Made by a program: the position numbers and the translations under genes. Below are positions 8,226 to 15,809 of a stretch of DNA of 35,302 nt, piece by piece. This DNA is from Gammaproteobacteria bacterium (GTDB taxonomy: Bacteria > Pseudomonadota > Gammaproteobacteria > Steroidobacterales > Steroidobacteraceae). Location: contig DAHUXE010000109.1 in NCBI GenBank assembly GCA_027307325.1, positions 1 through 35,302 on the forward strand. Reading direction: 5' to 3'. Every line of letters starts with the position of its first letter. Position 1 is the first letter of the stretch. The notes under the pieces are model-generated. The model searched no databases, was not told the origin of the DNA, and was given only the letters and a program-made list of their open reading frames with translations.

Positions 8226-8609
8226 TCAGTTCACCCGGGCGGCCGGAGACAGGCCGGCGGAGCCGCGCTCGAGGGCGCTAACGAGCTCGGAGAGGAATCT
8301 TTCCGCGCTTCCCGACGCGCCGCGAAACGAGAATCCATACGCGTGCAGCATCTCGTGCTCGATTTCCGCGAGGCGCTGGCAATCGTCGTCGCTTGCCGTA
8401 GCCCACACCGCCGCATATCTGCTCCACAGCTCGTTACCGGGGGGGAGCTCGTTGAGGGCTGCGTACAGCCGCCGCAGTGACTTGGCGCTCTCCACGTTCC
8501 TCGCGTCCCAGGGGAATTCCCGCGCCTTGCGGTATCTCCACCCCGCTGAAGTATCCGCGTTACCGATCAGAGTCGCGCGGAACCGGCCGACCTCAGGGGC
8601 TTCGTGCAT
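8226..8609 (-). CDS. Hypothetical protein, 127 residues
   Basis: I do not recognise this protein. It is soluble-looking, with no signal peptide or membrane segment, and is rich in Glu, Ala and Arg. It contains aromatic stretches (GWRYRKAREFPWD; LWSRYAAVW) and an amphipathic helical C-terminal half, including AEIEHEMLHAYGFSF. HEMLHAYG faintly recalls a metal-binding HExxH but is not one. The gene is credible because a perfect AGGAGG (complement of 8614-8619) stands four bases before the ATG. It is alone on the minus strand between tRNA-Thr and the RND leader, in a stretch that looks like accessory DNA. Confidence 0.6.
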   Translation of the reverse strand: MHEAPEVGRFRATLIGNADTSAGWRYRKAREFPWDARNVESAKSLRRLYAALNELPPGNELWSRYAAVWATASDDDCQRLAEIEHEMLHAYGFSFRGASGSAERFLSELVSALERGSAGLSPAARVN

Positions 8610-8732
8610 ACGTCCTCCTGCCTGACATCGCGGAGCGCTTCCATGGTGGCGCTCATCCGCAAAACTACTCGCGCGCCCGACCAGCGCGCCACCTGTCTCC
8701 GGTTAGCTACGGCCCCAGGCACCGGGCGATAG

Positions 8733-8909
8733 GACGAACGACCCGAGACCCCGCCGGTGCTCGGTCTGGCGGTCGTCTGCGTGTACGCCGGCCTGGTGCT
8801 GTTGGTCTCCGGCTACACGTACTCGAAGATCGAGGCTCCGTTCCGCAGTATGCCCAGGACCCGCGCGCCGCCCCTCGGGGTGATTCCAGCCAGGTCGACC
8901 GCCGGCTAA
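8733..8909 (+). pseudogene. C-terminal remnant of an acyltransferase-3-type membrane protein
   Basis: After a stop at 8730-8732 an open frame runs to TAA at 8907-8909. It encodes a hydrophobic helix (VLGLAVVCVYAGLVLLVSG) followed by YTYSKIEAPFRSM. A last membrane helix ending in Y-x-x-(I/V)EAPFR is typical of the C-terminus of acyltransferase-3 (OafA/OpgC-like) proteins. Nothing before it resembles the rest of such a protein, and there is no good ribosome-binding site. It is best read as a decayed leftover. The stretch 8610-8732 before it shows no other gene. Confidence 0.4.
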
Positions 8910-9060
8910 AGTGCTAGAGTTCGGGCCGCCCGCCGGCCTCATGGAGGCCGTGGCCGGCTCGGCCTGTCGCCTGCCTGAGTCCCTTCGCCGCGTATAGGCG
9001 GGAATTACTTCTGGCCGCGATTAAACTTCGGCGCAACGTGCTGGTTCTAAAAGGGTACCG

Positions 9061-9153
9061 GTGCGGGTCCGGCGGGTCCGGCGGGTCCGTGCGGGACCTG
9101 AGGGCTTCCGGGAGGGGTCTCGACCCCTGTTGGCGACAGGGCGTTTTTTGTAA
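9061..9153 (+). CDS. Candidate leader peptide with Val-Arg-Arg repeats, upstream of RND operon
   Basis: A 30-codon frame begins at GTG 9061, five bases after AAGGG (9051-9055), and ends with TAA at 9151-9153. Its start encodes VRVRRVRRVR, produced by three tandem copies of a 9-base unit (GCGGGTCCG at 9063, 9072 and 9081). Its stop overlaps the ribosome-binding site AAGGA (9152-9156) of the adaptor gene, so translation of the two could be linked, and the terminator hairpin lies inside its last codons. This fits a regulatory leader peptide but is speculative, and no homologue is known to me. Confidence 0.35.
   Translation: MRVRRVRRVRAGPEGFREGSRPLLATGRFL
9063..9089 (+). repeat. Three tandem copies of a 9-base unit
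   Basis: GCGGGTCCG occurs three times without interruption. The third copy also pairs with bases just beyond it: GGTCC (9084-9088) with GGACC (9094-9098) around a five-base loop. The repeats lie in the untranslated leader of the RND operon and code for the Val-Arg-Arg repeats of the candidate leader peptide. Confidence 0.85.
9113..9149 (+). terminator. Intrinsic terminator with overlapping alternative hairpin (possible attenuator)
   Basis: CCCTGT (9125-9130) and ACAGGG (9136-9141) form a six-base stem with a five-base loop, followed by CG and six T (9144-9149): a rho-independent terminator. A competing inverted repeat, AGGGGTC (9113-9119) with GACCCCT (9122-9128), shares bases 9125-9128 with the terminator stem, so the two cannot form together. 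The ribosome-binding site of the adaptor gene begins three bases after the T-run, leaving no room for a promoter downstream. Any transcript of the RND operon should therefore pass through this element, which argues for attenuation. Confidence 0.65.
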
Positions 9154-9162
9154 GGAATCTCC

Positions 9163-10413
9163 GTGGGCACTAACCCTGAACATTTCGGCGCACATCCGGA
9201 AGACGAGCAGGTTACGTGGATCGGCCGTGACCGCGGCACCTTCGAGCGCGCGTCCGCTGAGCCCGCGTCTGTCACGATCCCCGTCGGGACGCCGTTGACC
9301 CGGCACTGGTGGGTCATAGGCGCCCTGATCGGGATCGGCCTGGTGGCGCTCCTCGCGTGGCGCCTGATGGCGGGCGGCCCGAAGCCCGGAGCCTCGCTCG
9401 CTGACCGGGGCGGTGTGCCGCTCGTGAGCGTCATCGTCCCGGGGCAGCAGGCGGTGACGGCCAGCGTGAGCTTCACCGGCGCAATCGCGGCCCGCTATGA
9501 CATGCCGATCGCCAACGAGGGCGAGACCGGACGCATCGTCGGTGTCTACGTCGAAGCCGGCGATCACGTCAAGCGCGGGCAGGTGCTGGCGAAGGTCGAC
9601 GACTCGGTCATGGTGCAGCAGGTGAATCGCCTGGAGGCCTCCCTCGAGCAGGCGCAGGCCCAGGCGGCTCTGTCAGCCGCGGAGTACAAACGGGCACAGG
9701 GCGTCCAGGCAGCCGGTGCGCTCTCCGCCGAGGATATCGAGAAGCGGCGGGCGACTGCGATCACCGACGCGGCGAACGTCAAGGTGGTCGCCGCACAACT
9801 CGCGGAGGCGCAGGCCCGGCTCGCGCGTACCCGCATCACGGCACCGGTCGAGGGCACGGTACTCACGCGCCATGCCGAGGTGGGCCAGATTGCCAACCCA
9901 GGCGGCGACGTGCTGTTCCGCGTCGCGAGCGGCGGCGAGGTCGAGATGCGCGGACAGATCGCCGAGCAGGATCTGGCGCAGGTCAAGGCGGGGCAGACCG
10001 CGACGGTGTACCTGACGGGCATCGAGCGCCCCTTCAGTGGCCAGGTGCGACTGCTGGGAGCGATCATCGATTCGGCGACACGCCTCGGCGACATCCGCAT
10101 CCAGCTCAAACCCGATCCAGCGCTACGCCCTGGCGCCTTCGCGCGCGCCACGGTGGTGGTCGACAAGGCGCAGCGCCCCGTGCTGCCGCAGACCGCAGTC
10201 ATGGCCGATGCCAACGGCAGCTACGTGTTGATCGTCAACGCGGCGGGCAAGGTGGAGCGGCGCCCGGTGCGCGTCGCCGGCACGACGGACAGGGGAGTGA
10301 TCATCGCCTCGGGCCTCACCGGCCAGGAGCGCGTCGTCGCGACCGCGGGCGGCTTCCTGCGTGACGGCGAGACGGTCAATGTCGCGCCGCCCGCGCCCGG
10401 TGCTACTTCATAA
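9163..10413 (+). CDS. RND efflux periplasmic adaptor (membrane fusion protein)
   Basis: A 416-residue adaptor for the RND permease that follows 12 bases downstream. It has an unusually long N-terminal cytoplasmic part of about 48 residues, then one membrane helix (WWVIGALIGIGLVALLAWRLM). The first lipoyl half (GETGRIVGVYVEAGDHVKRGQVLAKVDD), a helical hairpin with coiled-coil character (QVNRLEASLEQAQAQ onward), the second lipoyl half (TRITAPVEGTVLTRHAEVGQ) and the beta-barrel and membrane-proximal domains follow. The GTG start is supported by AAGGA at 9152-9156, six bases upstream. Most adaptors of this family are lipoproteins or have a short N-terminus; the extra cytoplasmic segment is odd, and a later start would lose it. 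Confidence 0.93.
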   Translation: MGTNPEHFGAHPEDEQVTWIGRDRGTFERASAEPASVTIPVGTPLTRHWWVIGALIGIGLVALLAWRLMAGGPKPGASLADRGGVPLVSVIVPGQQAVTASVSFTGAIAARYDMPIANEGETGRIVGVYVEAGDHVKRGQVLAKVDDSVMVQQVNRLEASLEQAQAQAALSAAEYKRAQGVQAAGALSAEDIEKRRATAITDAANVKVVAAQLAEAQARLARTRITAPVEGTVLTRHAEVGQIANPGGDVLFRVASGGEVEMRGQIAEQDLAQVKAGQTATVYLTGIERPFSGQVRLLGAIIDSATRLGDIRIQLKPDPALRPGAFARATVVVDKAQRPVLPQTAVMADANGSYVLIVNAAGKVERRPVRVAGTTDRGVIIASGLTGQERVVATAGGFLRDGETVNVAPPAPGATS

Positions 10414-10425
10414 GAGCGCACGGCG

Positions 10426-13400
10426 ATGAAGAACATTTCCGCATGGGCAATCCGCCACCCGGTTACGCCCGTAGTGATGTTCGTGGTGCTTCTCTTCATG
10501 GGCTGGGTCGCGTTCCTGCGACTGCCGGTGACGCTCAACCCCGATGTCTCCTTCCCGCTAGTGCTGGTGCAGGTGTTCCAGCCCGGCGCCTCGCCCCAGG
10601 AAGTCGAGACGCAGATCATGCAGAAGATCGAGGGCGCGGTCGCCGGCGTCGGCAACATCGACAACATCACCTCGCTCGCGATCGAGGGCCAGTCGCGCGT
10701 CTTCGTGCAATTCAACATCGGCACTCCTATAGACCGCGCGGTGGCGGATGTGCGCGATGCGGTCGCCAAGGTGCGCGTGGATCTGCCACCGGGCATCCAG
10801 GAGCCGGTCGTACAGCGGCTCGACATTGACGGCAACGAGATCGTCGCCTACGCGGTGAGCTCCAGCGCACTCTCGGGCGAAGAGCTGTCGTGGTTCGTGG
10901 ACAACGCCATCAGCAAGCGCCTGCTCGGGGTCGCCGGCGTATCGCAGGTTACACGCGGCGGCGGCGTCAGTCGCGAAATTCGCGTAGAGCTGGACCCGGC
11001 GCGCATGCAGGCGCTCGGCGTCACGGCCGCACAGGTCAACCTGCAGCTGCGCACCCTGAACCTCGACTCAACCGGTGGACGCGCAGAGCTCGGCGGCGGC
11101 GAGCAGGCGATCCGGGTTCTCGGCCAGGCGTCCACTGCCAAGGCCCTCGGCGACACGGAGATCATGCTGTCGGGCGGGCGCTTTGCGCGCCTGTCGGATC
11201 TGGCAGACGTCAAGGACAGCGTGGGCGAGATCCGCGCCATGGCGCGCCTCAACGGCCGGCCGGCGACGACCTTCAGCGTCTTCAAGGCCAAGGGCAGCTC
11301 CGACGTCAACGTGCTGACCGCGGTCGAGCATGAGCTCGCCAAGATCGAGAAGGAGAATCCGCACGTCACGATCTCGCAAGTCTATACGTCGGTGGACTAC
11401 ACCAAGGGGACCTACCACTCCGCGATGAGCGCGCTCATCGAGGGATCAATCCTCGCGGTGCTGGTCGTATTCCTGTTCCTGCGTGACACGCGCGCCACGC
11501 TGATCTCGGCCCTCGCCATCCCGCTGTCGGTGATCCCGACGTTCGCGTTCATGCAGTGGGTGGACTTCACGCTCAACTCGATCAGCCTGCTGGCGCTGTC
11601 GCTGGTCGCCGGTGTGCTGGTGGACGATGCGATCGTCGAGGTCGAGAACATCGTGCGCCACATGCGCATGGGCAAGAGCGGCTTCCAGGCGGCTCTCGAT
11701 GCCGCCGACGAGATCGGGCTCGCCGTGGTGGCCTGCTCCGCCACCATTATCGCGGTGTTCCTGCCGGTGAGCTTCATGGGCGGAATTACCGGGCAGTACT
11801 TCAAGCAGTTCGGTCTTACAGTGGCCGCGGCGGTGTTCTTCTCGCTGCTGGTGGCGCGGCTCATCACGCCGGTGATCGCTGCCTACACCCTGAAATCCGA
11901 CAAGGTCGCCTCGCATACCGACGGCCCGATCATGGCCTGGTATCAGCGCGTGCTGCGCTGGAGCGCGCGCCATCGCTGGAAGACCGTGGCTGCGGGCATG
12001 CTGTTCTTCATACTATCGATCGTTGGCCTGATGATCGTCCCCACCGAGTTCATTCCGGCCTCGGACGACAGCTTCACTCAGTTGAACGTCGAGCTGCCGG
12101 CGGGTGCGCGCCTGGAAGACACCGCGGCGGTGTCGGCGGCCGCCTATCGGATCATCGCCCGTCAGCCGGAGGTCGAATCGGTGGTCGAAATCATCGGGGG
12201 CGATGAGTTCGGCGAGGTGCGCACCGCAAATCTCAACATCACGCTGGTCAAGCCGAAGCAACGCAAAGTAACGCAACGGCAGTGGGAGGACCGGGTCATC
12301 AGGGACCTCGCGGTCATCCCCGACGCCCGCATTCACTTCAACCGCAACGGCAACGGGCGCGACATCAATCTGTACATCACCGGTGACGACCCGCGCCTGG
12401 TCGAAGCGAGCGCGCGCAAGCTGGTGGATGAAATGCGCCAGCTGCCCATGCTGCGGGATGCGGGCATCGACGGCGACATGCCGCGTCCGGAAATTCTCAT
12501 TCACCCGCACCTCGACCTCGCCTCGCAGCTCGGCGTCACGGTCGCCTCGCTCAGTGAGACGATCCGCATCGCCACACTCGGCGAGCTTGACCAGAACAGC
12601 GCGAAGTTCTCCGTAGCGGGCCGTCAGGTGCCGATCCGCGTGAGCCTCGCCGAAGACACGCGCCGCGACCTCTCGACGCTCGAGAACCTGCCGGTTCCCA
12701 CTGCCGCCGGTGGTGCGGTGCCGCTCAAGTCGGTCGCCGACATCACCTTCGGCCAGGGTCCGACGCGTGTCAGGCGCTACAACCAGGCACGCAGACTCTC
12801 CATCGTGGCAGACCTGAACGGTGTCAAGTTCGGGCCGGCGATGGCCAAGATCAAGGAGCTGCCGGCACTGAAGAATCTGCCGCCGGGCGTGCACCAGGTC
12901 GATGTCGGCGATGCCAAGTACATGGCAGAGCTCATGACCAACTTCCTGATCGCCATGGTCACCGGCGTGCTGATGGTGTTCGCGGTGCTGGTGCTGCTGT
13001 TTGCCCGGGTGCTGCAGCCGATCACGATCCTGTCCTCGCTCCCCCTGTCGATCGGTGGCGCGGTTCTGGCGCTCATGGTGAGCGGCAACGCGCTGTCGCT
13101 CGGCGCCATGATCGGCTTCCTCATGCTGATGGGGATCGTCGCCAAGAACTCGATCCTGCTGGTCGACTTCGCGATCGAGGAGATGCGCGCCGGCAAGGAT
13201 CGCCTGACGGCGATCCTCGAGGCCGGCCACAAGCGCGCCCGGCCGATCGTCATGACGACGGTCGCGATGATCGCCGGCATGATGCCCGTGGCCCTCGGCA
13301 TCGGCGGCGACACTTCCTTCCGCCAGCCGATGGCGGTCGCGGTCATCGGCGGCCTCATAACCTCCACCGCGCTGACGCTGGTGATCGTGCCGGCGGCGTT

Positions 13401-13515
13401 TACGATCATCGACGACATCGAGCGCTGGCTCGCGCCGCGCTTCGGGCGCGTGCTCTCCGCGCAGCCGCCGCCGGCCGGGGTCGGGGTCGCCGCGGGGCCG
13501 CGTCCGGCCGCCTGA
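10426..13515 (+). CDS. RND family efflux permease (AcrB/MexB superfamily)
   Basis: Proton-driven inner-membrane pump, 1029 residues, the usual size for the hydrophobe/amphiphile RND group. It has one membrane helix at the N-terminus, two large periplasmic loops, and two six-helix bundles around residues 335-540 and 855-1010. The proton-relay residues are present: an Asp pair in VLVDDAIVEVEN (D400/D401) and Lys in GIVAKNSILLVD (about K907). These correspond to AcrB D407/D408/K940. The N-terminus ISAWAIRHPVTPVVMFVVLLFMG matches single-gene relatives such as MdtB-like and OqxB-like pumps. It follows its adaptor by 12 bases. No outer-membrane channel gene is in the operon; it may share one encoded elsewhere or the lipoprotein at 3363. 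Confidence 0.96.
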   Translation: MKNISAWAIRHPVTPVVMFVVLLFMGWVAFLRLPVTLNPDVSFPLVLVQVFQPGASPQEVETQIMQKIEGAVAGVGNIDNITSLAIEGQSRVFVQFNIGTPIDRAVADVRDAVAKVRVDLPPGIQEPVVQRLDIDGNEIVAYAVSSSALSGEELSWFVDNAISKRLLGVAGVSQVTRGGGVSREIRVELDPARMQALGVTAAQVNLQLRTLNLDSTGGRAELGGGEQAIRVLGQASTAKALGDTEIMLSGGRFARLSDLADVKDSVGEIRAMARLNGRPATTFSVFKAKGSSDVNVLTAVEHELAKIEKENPHVTISQVYTSVDYTKGTYHSAMSALIEGSILAVLVVFLFLRDTRATLISALAIPLSVIPTFAFMQWVDFTLNSISLLALSLVAGVLVDDAIVEVENIVRHMRMGKSGFQAALDAADEIGLAVVACSATIIAVFLPVSFMGGITGQYFKQFGLTVAAAVFFSLLVARLITPVIAAYTLKSDKVASHTDGPIMAWYQRVLRWSARHRWKTVAAGMLFFILSIVGLMIVPTEFIPASDDSFTQLNVELPAGARLEDTAAVSAAAYRIIARQPEVESVVEIIGGDEFGEVRTANLNITLVKPKQRKVTQRQWEDRVIRDLAVIPDARIHFNRNGNGRDINLYITGDDPRLVEASARKLVDEMRQLPMLRDAGIDGDMPRPEILIHPHLDLASQLGVTVASLSETIRIATLGELDQNSAKFSVAGRQVPIRVSLAEDTRRDLSTLENLPVPTAAGGAVPLKSVADITFGQGPTRVRRYNQARRLSIVADLNGVKFGPAMAKIKELPALKNLPPGVHQVDVGDAKYMAELMTNFLIAMVTGVLMVFAVLVLLFARVLQPITILSSLPLSIGGAVLALMVSGNALSLGAMIGFLMLMGIVAKNSILLVDFAIEEMRAGKDRLTAILEAGHKRARPIVMTTVAMIAGMMPVALGIGGDTSFRQPMAVAVIGGLITSTALTLVIVPAAFTIIDDIERWLAPRFGRVLSAQPPPAGVGVAAGPRPAA

Positions 13516-13521
13516 AGCCGC

Positions 13522-14418
13522 ATGCTCACTGAGGCCGCGCCCCCCGCACGCCCGGCCTGGTGGGTGCGGGCGCTGTCGCGCCTACCGCTCGCTGCGCTCT
13601 ATTGGATCACCGGCTTCGCCGGCTGGCTCGCCTATCGGGTCGTGCCCTATCGCGCGCCGATGATCGACGGCAGTCTCGCCAAGGCCTTTCCCGAGCTCTC
13701 AGCCGCCGAGCTGCGCGCAGTGCGGCGCCGCTACTGCCTCGGCTTCGCGCAGATGCTGGCGGAGCTCGTCAAGGGAGCCGCGCTCTCGCCCGCCGACATC
13801 CGCCGCCGGGTGCGCATCGTCAATCTCGAGGAGCCGCAGGCGCTCCTCGCGCAGGGGCAGTCGGTGCTGCTGGTCGCCGCACACCAGTGCAACTGGGAGT
13901 GGATGCTGCTCGCGCTGTCGCTCGAGCTCGGCTACCCGCTCGATGCGGCCTACAAGCCGCTCGTGAACAAGTGGGCGGAGCGCGAGATGGGCAAGCTCCG
14001 CACCCGCTTCGGCAGCCGCCTGGTGCCGGCGCAGGAGCTGCTGCCGGATATCCTGAAGCGCCAGGGCGTGGTTCGCGCCGTCGCCATGGTCGCCGACCAG
14101 GAGCCCACCAGGTCCGAGCGCAAGTACTGGACGCGGTTCCTCAACCGCGATACCGCCTTCTACATGGGCCCCGAGGAGATCGCGCGCGTCACGCGCTTTC
14201 CCGTGTTCTTCATCGCCATGCGGCGCCGGGCGCGGGGTTACTACGAGATGGAGTTCCTGCCGCTCGCCGCCGCCGGCAGCGCCCTGCCGAGCGGCACGCT
14301 CACCGAGCGCTACGCGCGCCTGGTGGAGGAGCAGATCCGTGCGGCGCCTCCCGACTGGCCGTGGTCGCACAAGCGCTGGAGGCTCAGGAAGTCGGTCTAC
14401 CAGGACCGCGTAGCCTGA
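13522..14418 (+). CDS. LpxL/HtrB-family lysophospholipid or lipid A acyltransferase
   Basis: A 298-residue inner-membrane-associated acyltransferase. An N-terminal hydrophobic helix (LAALYWITGFAGWLAYRVVPY) anchors it. The catalytic H-x4-E/D motif is HQCNWE (about residues 119-124), followed by the usual ADQEP and FYMGPEEIARVTRFPVFF segments. The family transfers a secondary acyl chain to lipid A or acts on related lysolipids; the exact acceptor cannot be read from sequence. It begins six bases after the RND permease stop and so belongs to that operon, which is not a usual partner for LpxL. Confidence 0.9.
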   Translation: MLTEAAPPARPAWWVRALSRLPLAALYWITGFAGWLAYRVVPYRAPMIDGSLAKAFPELSAAELRAVRRRYCLGFAQMLAELVKGAALSPADIRRRVRIVNLEEPQALLAQGQSVLLVAAHQCNWEWMLLALSLELGYPLDAAYKPLVNKWAEREMGKLRTRFGSRLVPAQELLPDILKRQGVVRAVAMVADQEPTRSERKYWTRFLNRDTAFYMGPEEIARVTRFPVFFIAMRRRARGYYEMEFLPLAAAGSALPSGTLTERYARLVEEQIRAAPPDWPWSHKRWRLRKSVYQDRVA

Positions 14419-14454
14419 AAAAGAAGACCGGCCCGCACGCCCGGTGCGAGCCGG
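14418..14454 (-). terminator. Intrinsic terminator of the CHRD lipoprotein gene, shared 3' region
   Basis: CCGGC-C-CGCAC (14428-14438) pairs with GTGCG-A-GCCGG (14444-14454) around a five-base loop, with a single C/A mismatch. Read on the minus strand the stem is followed by TCTTCTTTTT (complement of 14418-14427). It lies 20 bases after the minus-strand lipoprotein stop. Its T-run reaches the stop codon of the convergent acyltransferase gene, so it may also insulate transcripts from that side. Confidence 0.75.
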
Positions 14455-14473
14455 CCAGAGGGGACCTTGCTTG

Positions 14474-15640
14474 TCAGTCGGCGGCGGTCGCCGGGTCCGG
14501 ACTGATCGGTCCGCCTACCGCACCGGCCGGCGTCGCCGACGCCGCGACCGACACGGACAGCCTGCCTGCCTCGAAGCTCGCGACGCCGGCCGCGCCGATG
14601 TGGGCCAGCTCCGTCGAGAAGTGGCCCATCTCGACCGGACTGCGGGCGAGCTCGGCGAGCGGTGTCCCGGCGGCCCCGCCGAGCACGCGTGCAGTCGTCG
14701 CAGCATCGATACCCGCGGTGCTGACGTGCATCGTCAGAGTCCCGGCGTGCGTGTCGACGGTAGCCGCGGCGACGCCCGAGGCGCGCAGGCCCAGGGAGGC
14801 GGCCTCGGGCGAGGCACTGAGCTCGGAGAAGGTCACCCGCACGCCCTCCGGCGCGAGCTGTCCGCGAATCTCACCGGCGGGATTGGCGGCCGAAGTCGCG
14901 ACCACATAGAGCCTGCCCTGCGCGAACGCCAGAGCCTGCTCGGGGCTCAGGGTGACGTTGGCGGGTACCGCGAACTCACCGGCGCTGCCGGCGCGCGGCG
15001 CGAGCGTGACCACCGCTTCGCCGCTCGAGCCCGCGAAGCCCTGGTTGATGCTCACCGTCCGCGCGTCCATGCCACTCACGCTCACCGTGCCGCTCACGGC
15101 ACCGGTGTCGGAAGCGACGCGGATGCGCGCCACCCCTGCGGCCCTGGAGCTCGGCGTGGGAAAGATCTGCGCCGGCGACATCGCCACCGCCGCCACACCC
15201 CCGGTCACGGTGACCATGACCGCCGTCGAGGTCGCGGTGCCGTTCATGCTGTCGGTCGCCTTGGCGGTGAGGGAGTGACTGCCGTTGGTGGCTGCGGCCG
15301 CGTTCCAATTGACGGTGTAGGGGGAGGCCATCGCGGTCCCGATCGACGTTCCGTCCACGAGGAACTGGACGCTGACGATGGTCAGGTTGTACTGCGTAGC
15401 CGCCGCCGCAGTCGCCGTGATCGCCACCATGCCGCTCACCGTAGCCGCCGCCGCCGGCGCGCTGATGGAAACGGTCGGTGGCGGGCACGTGTTCTGATAG
15501 GTGCCGCCGCAGGTAGCTCCACCGCCCATGCCGCTGTAGTTGCTGCCGCCGTAGCCGCCGCAGGCCGTGAGAGCCGTCGCCAGGAGGGCGCCGGCGAGAA
15601 CCATCGAAAATCGCGTCAGGATTGAATGAGGCGTGCGCAT
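14474..15640 (-). CDS. Exported lipoprotein with Ig-like and CHRD domains
   Basis: A 388-residue envelope protein. The signal peptide ends in the lipobox LTAC, with the lipidated Cys at about residue 27, followed by a Gly/Ser/Tyr-rich linker and four more cysteines nearby. Residues about 55-150 look like a bacterial Ig-like domain (PPTVSISAPAAAATVSG ... VQFLVDG ... YTVNWN). The remainder holds two CHRD-type domains; the first ends with the family hallmark NPAGEIRGQL and the second is more diverged (TPAGAVGGPI). The histidine cluster common in CHRD proteins is missing. The function is unknown; an adhesive or surface role is a guess. The ATG at 15640 is chosen because the signal peptide begins there; an upstream extension has no such signal. 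Confidence 0.8.
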   Translation of the reverse strand: MRTPHSILTRFSMVLAGALLATALTACGGYGGSNYSGMGGGATCGGTYQNTCPPPTVSISAPAAAATVSGMVAITATAAAATQYNLTIVSVQFLVDGTSIGTAMASPYTVNWNAAAATNGSHSLTAKATDSMNGTATSTAVMVTVTGGVAAVAMSPAQIFPTPSSRAAGVARIRVASDTGAVSGTVSVSGMDARTVSINQGFAGSSGEAVVTLAPRAGSAGEFAVPANVTLSPEQALAFAQGRLYVVATSAANPAGEIRGQLAPEGVRVTFSELSASPEAASLGLRASGVAAATVDTHAGTLTMHVSTAGIDAATTARVLGGAAGTPLAELARSPVEMGHFSTELAHIGAAGVASFEAGRLSVSVAASATPAGAVGGPISPDPATAAD

Positions 15641-15746
15641 AGGAATTCCCGCTGATTGCTTGTTTGCCCGTCCGTGAGTGTCGCGGCGAGGCGGGCGGGT
15701 TCCGAGCGCGGGACGGGCGGGAACACGTCTCGCCGCCTGCGTCGCA

Positions 15747-15764
15747 GTGCGGCAACAGCCGCAC
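15747..15764 (-). other. Perfect hairpin in the 169-base gap between ispH and the lipoprotein gene
   Basis: GTGCGGC and GCCGCAC form a perfect seven-base stem with a four-base loop, 46 bases after the ispH stop. No T-run follows on either strand, so it is at most a weak terminator or 3' stabilising element for the ribF-ileS-lspA-ispH mRNA. The rest of 15641-15809 shows no gene or clear promoter. Confidence 0.45.
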
Positions 15765-15809
15765 GGGACCGGAAGCTCAGCGTCGAACGGGCTCGGTGCG
15801 CCCGGAGGC

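Noticed and set aside
8124-9160. tRNA-Thr 3' end as an attachment site of an integrated element
   Set aside because: I looked for a second copy of the tRNA 3' end in the following kilobase and saw none, and there is no integrase gene.
9038-9298. An 86-codon frame across the RND leader and the adaptor start
   Set aside because: It runs out of frame through the adaptor gene and its product is low-complexity; the GTG frame at 9061 is a better leader-peptide candidate.
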